Source of the DNA: Circinella umbellata | Taxonomy: Eukaryota > Mucoromycota > Mucoromycetes > Mucorales > Lichtheimiaceae | Reading direction: 5' to 3' | NCBI GenBank assembly: GCA_025093555.1 | Contig: JAIWNF010000001.1 | Location: 1,674,001-1,738,000 of the forward strand | DNA length: 64,000 nucleotides | Part shown: positions 62,421 through 64,000 of the stretch, one piece after another | Numbering within the stretch: the first letter of the stretch is position 1 | Layout of the letters: each line of letters starts with the position of its first letter | The notes under the pieces: model-generated | The model's input: the letters and a program-made list of their open reading frames with translations, nothing else | What the model was told of the DNA's origin: nothing | Databases searched by the model: none | Program-made: the position numbers and the translations under genes

Positions 62421-63632
62421 ATGAGCCGTAATCGTATTACTGCAGGTCCTAGAGCAGTAATCTGTCAAGAAACTTATCTTCAAGGGGAGATCTCCATTGG
62501 TATAAATACATGAAATCATTTATTTTTTATATATATTTATTTTTTCATTCTTATTGATGTAAATATACTTAAAAATGTCAATCTCTTTTTCTATTCTTTG
62601 TCATGTATAGGCGCAGGTTAGACAGAACTATTATATAAATATAATAATAATAATAATAAAAACAACAACAACTCAATCACTTGTACAATTATATAACTTT
62701 TGAAAGAAACCACGGTATTTTTGTTGTCATAGGTACTGTTCTTCATCCACAATGTCGAATTGTTTCAGAGAAAGGACCCATTTATATTGGAAAAAACAAT
62801 ATTATTGAAGAGAACGTTGTTATATTCAACAAGTAAAGTTTATATTATTTTAGACAAGGAAACTCTAATTTTTTTCTCGATCTGTTAATTTATATATCCA
62901 CTAATAAAAATATGAATACATACATGTGAATATATAGGAATGCTTCCCCACTTGTTATTGGAGACGAAAATGTATTTGAAGTTGGTTGTTGTAAGTTAGT
63001 TAGATTTATATGTAAATTAGAAAGGGTACTGATGTTAAAAAAACCTAATTTTTGTTCATGTTTATATGAATAATGAATAGATGTAGAAGGAGCACATATC
63101 GGAAATAATAATATTGTCGAAGCAAGAGGTATTTTTTTTTTGGAATGAGTATAATAGATTGGATGGAAGAATAGATAAAGAGATGATATATGAACTAGAA
63201 AAGTAAGAACTGATCATATGTTGTTCGTTTTTATAGCCAAAGTATTAGGAACCACTACCATTGGTCATCATTGTATCATTGGTGCAGCATGTGCAACGGA
63301 AGTCAATGAAACCATTTCTGATATGACAGTTGTTTATGGCTCAAAATCAAATAGACGACAACAAAGTGAAGTGTTTCCTGTACGTAAAAAATAATATAAC
63401 ATTTAAAAGTATCTATCGAACTGCTTGCTAACTGATTATTACTATTATTATTGTTGTTGTATATAGACACAAGCTGCATTACATGCACGTCATTTAGATT
63501 ATTTACGTGAGGTATTACATGATATATAAAAGTAAAAAGTAAAAAGGAGAGGAAATGGTTACTAAGCAAAATGTGTTTATGAAATAGGTATTACCCAAAT
63601 ATAATCATCTGAAAAAATTGGAAAATATATAA
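62421..63632 (+). CDS. DCTN6: Dynactin subunit 6 (p27)
   Basis: Pointed-end subunit of dynactin, the dynein cofactor in microtubule transport. Exons are 62421-62499, 62733-62832, 62938-62990, 63081-63128, 63237-63379, 63467-63511 and 63588-63632: 513 nt, 170 residues. The fold is a left-handed beta-helix built from hexapeptide repeats, visible as VICQETYLQGEISIG, GPIYIGKNNIIEENVVIFN, SPLVIGDENVFEVGC, AHIGNNNIVEARAKV and TTIGHHCIIGAAC, followed by VVYGSKSNRRQQSE and a C-terminal helix ending VLPKYNHLKKLENI, as in p27. If the last intron were retained, the protein would end five codons later in VLHDI instead. Filamentous fungi use this complex in nuclear migration. Confidence 0.92.
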
Positions 63633-64000
63633 AAGAAAATATCCAAAATATGACAGCCAACACGCACAAAAAAAAAAAGAAAAAAAAAAAAGAGGACTGG
63701 AAGGGGATTGGATTGGGATTAAAAGTTTGAATAATATACAAGAAAATCTATTTCTCCCAACCATTCTTCTTTACTTTATACTATCCTTTTCATACTTGAA
63801 ATGCAGTGTTATATATGCATACATTTTTATTCGTTTCCGCAGTGTACAAGTAATCACCCACAGGGCTCCAGGAAACTCCACACATAACTCCCCTATTTTA
63901 TATATATTCATATTTAGTTAATAACATTATAAAATCATTATACCTTTGTCCTTTTTGTTTACATACTTATGGTCTTTTAAAGTTGTTTCCAAATTATGTG
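63633..64000. other. 3' flank of dynactin gene, no gene seen
   Basis: A-runs at 63668-63691, then AT-rich DNA to the window end. The short open stretch 63727-63921 has no family resemblance. Confidence 0.55.

Overview
The window reads as a nuclear contig from an early-diverging filamentous fungus, most likely Mucoromycota (Mucorales-type). The reasons are AT-rich intergenic DNA, genes cut by many short GT-AG introns, and a gene set that mixes animal-like regulators (KDM5 demethylase, SIRT4-type sirtuin, dynactin p27, a possible UNC80-like giant protein) with fungal markers (a Pan1-like endocytic scaffold, ATP synthase subunit H, a GH5 steryl-glucosidase-like enzyme). I rebuilt exon structures by hand. 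Apart from the transposase, every gene model with both ends in the window closes as one reading frame.

Layout. 1-3568 (+): 3' part of a Pan1/intersectin-like endocytic scaffold. 4393-9699 (-): KDM5/JARID1 histone H3K4 demethylase. 10179-11457 (-): SIRT4-like mitochondrial sirtuin. 14181-16467 (+), 22030-24310 (-) and 58872-61174 (+): three intact paralogues of an unrecognised seven-transmembrane protein, each in a duplicated block of about 3.3 kb whose non-coding flanks and introns are also conserved. 17334-18034 (+): ATP synthase subunit H, lying between the first two copies. 26612-32710: a complete CACTA-type DNA transposon with 30-bp perfect inverted ends, CAA target duplications, subterminal repeats, a Tnp2-like transposase and a second ORF that may be a DNA-binding partner. 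33090-34400: a decayed coding relic. 36272-39047 (-): GH5 subfamily 12-like glucosidase. 39897-41016 (+): RS-rich nuclear protein. 41275-42521 (+): TMEM19/DUF92 membrane protein. 42726-43796 (-): proteasome alpha subunit PSMA4. 44886-53357 (+): 2646-residue UNC80-like protein. 53358-58087: gene-poor DNA with short coding relics. 62421-63632 (+): dynactin subunit 6.

The housekeeping genes look unrelated in function and sit together only by position. The accessory content is the three-copy 7-TM family and the CACTA element. The most unusual signals are: (i) the 7-TM family, with a conserved upstream block, an inverted repeat kept in intron 4 of every copy, an almost unchanged exon 2, and two copies in inverted orientation; and (ii) a transposase whose two reading frames meet exactly at a canonical -1 slippery heptamer (A AAA AAG). 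No tRNA, rRNA or CRISPR array could be supported.
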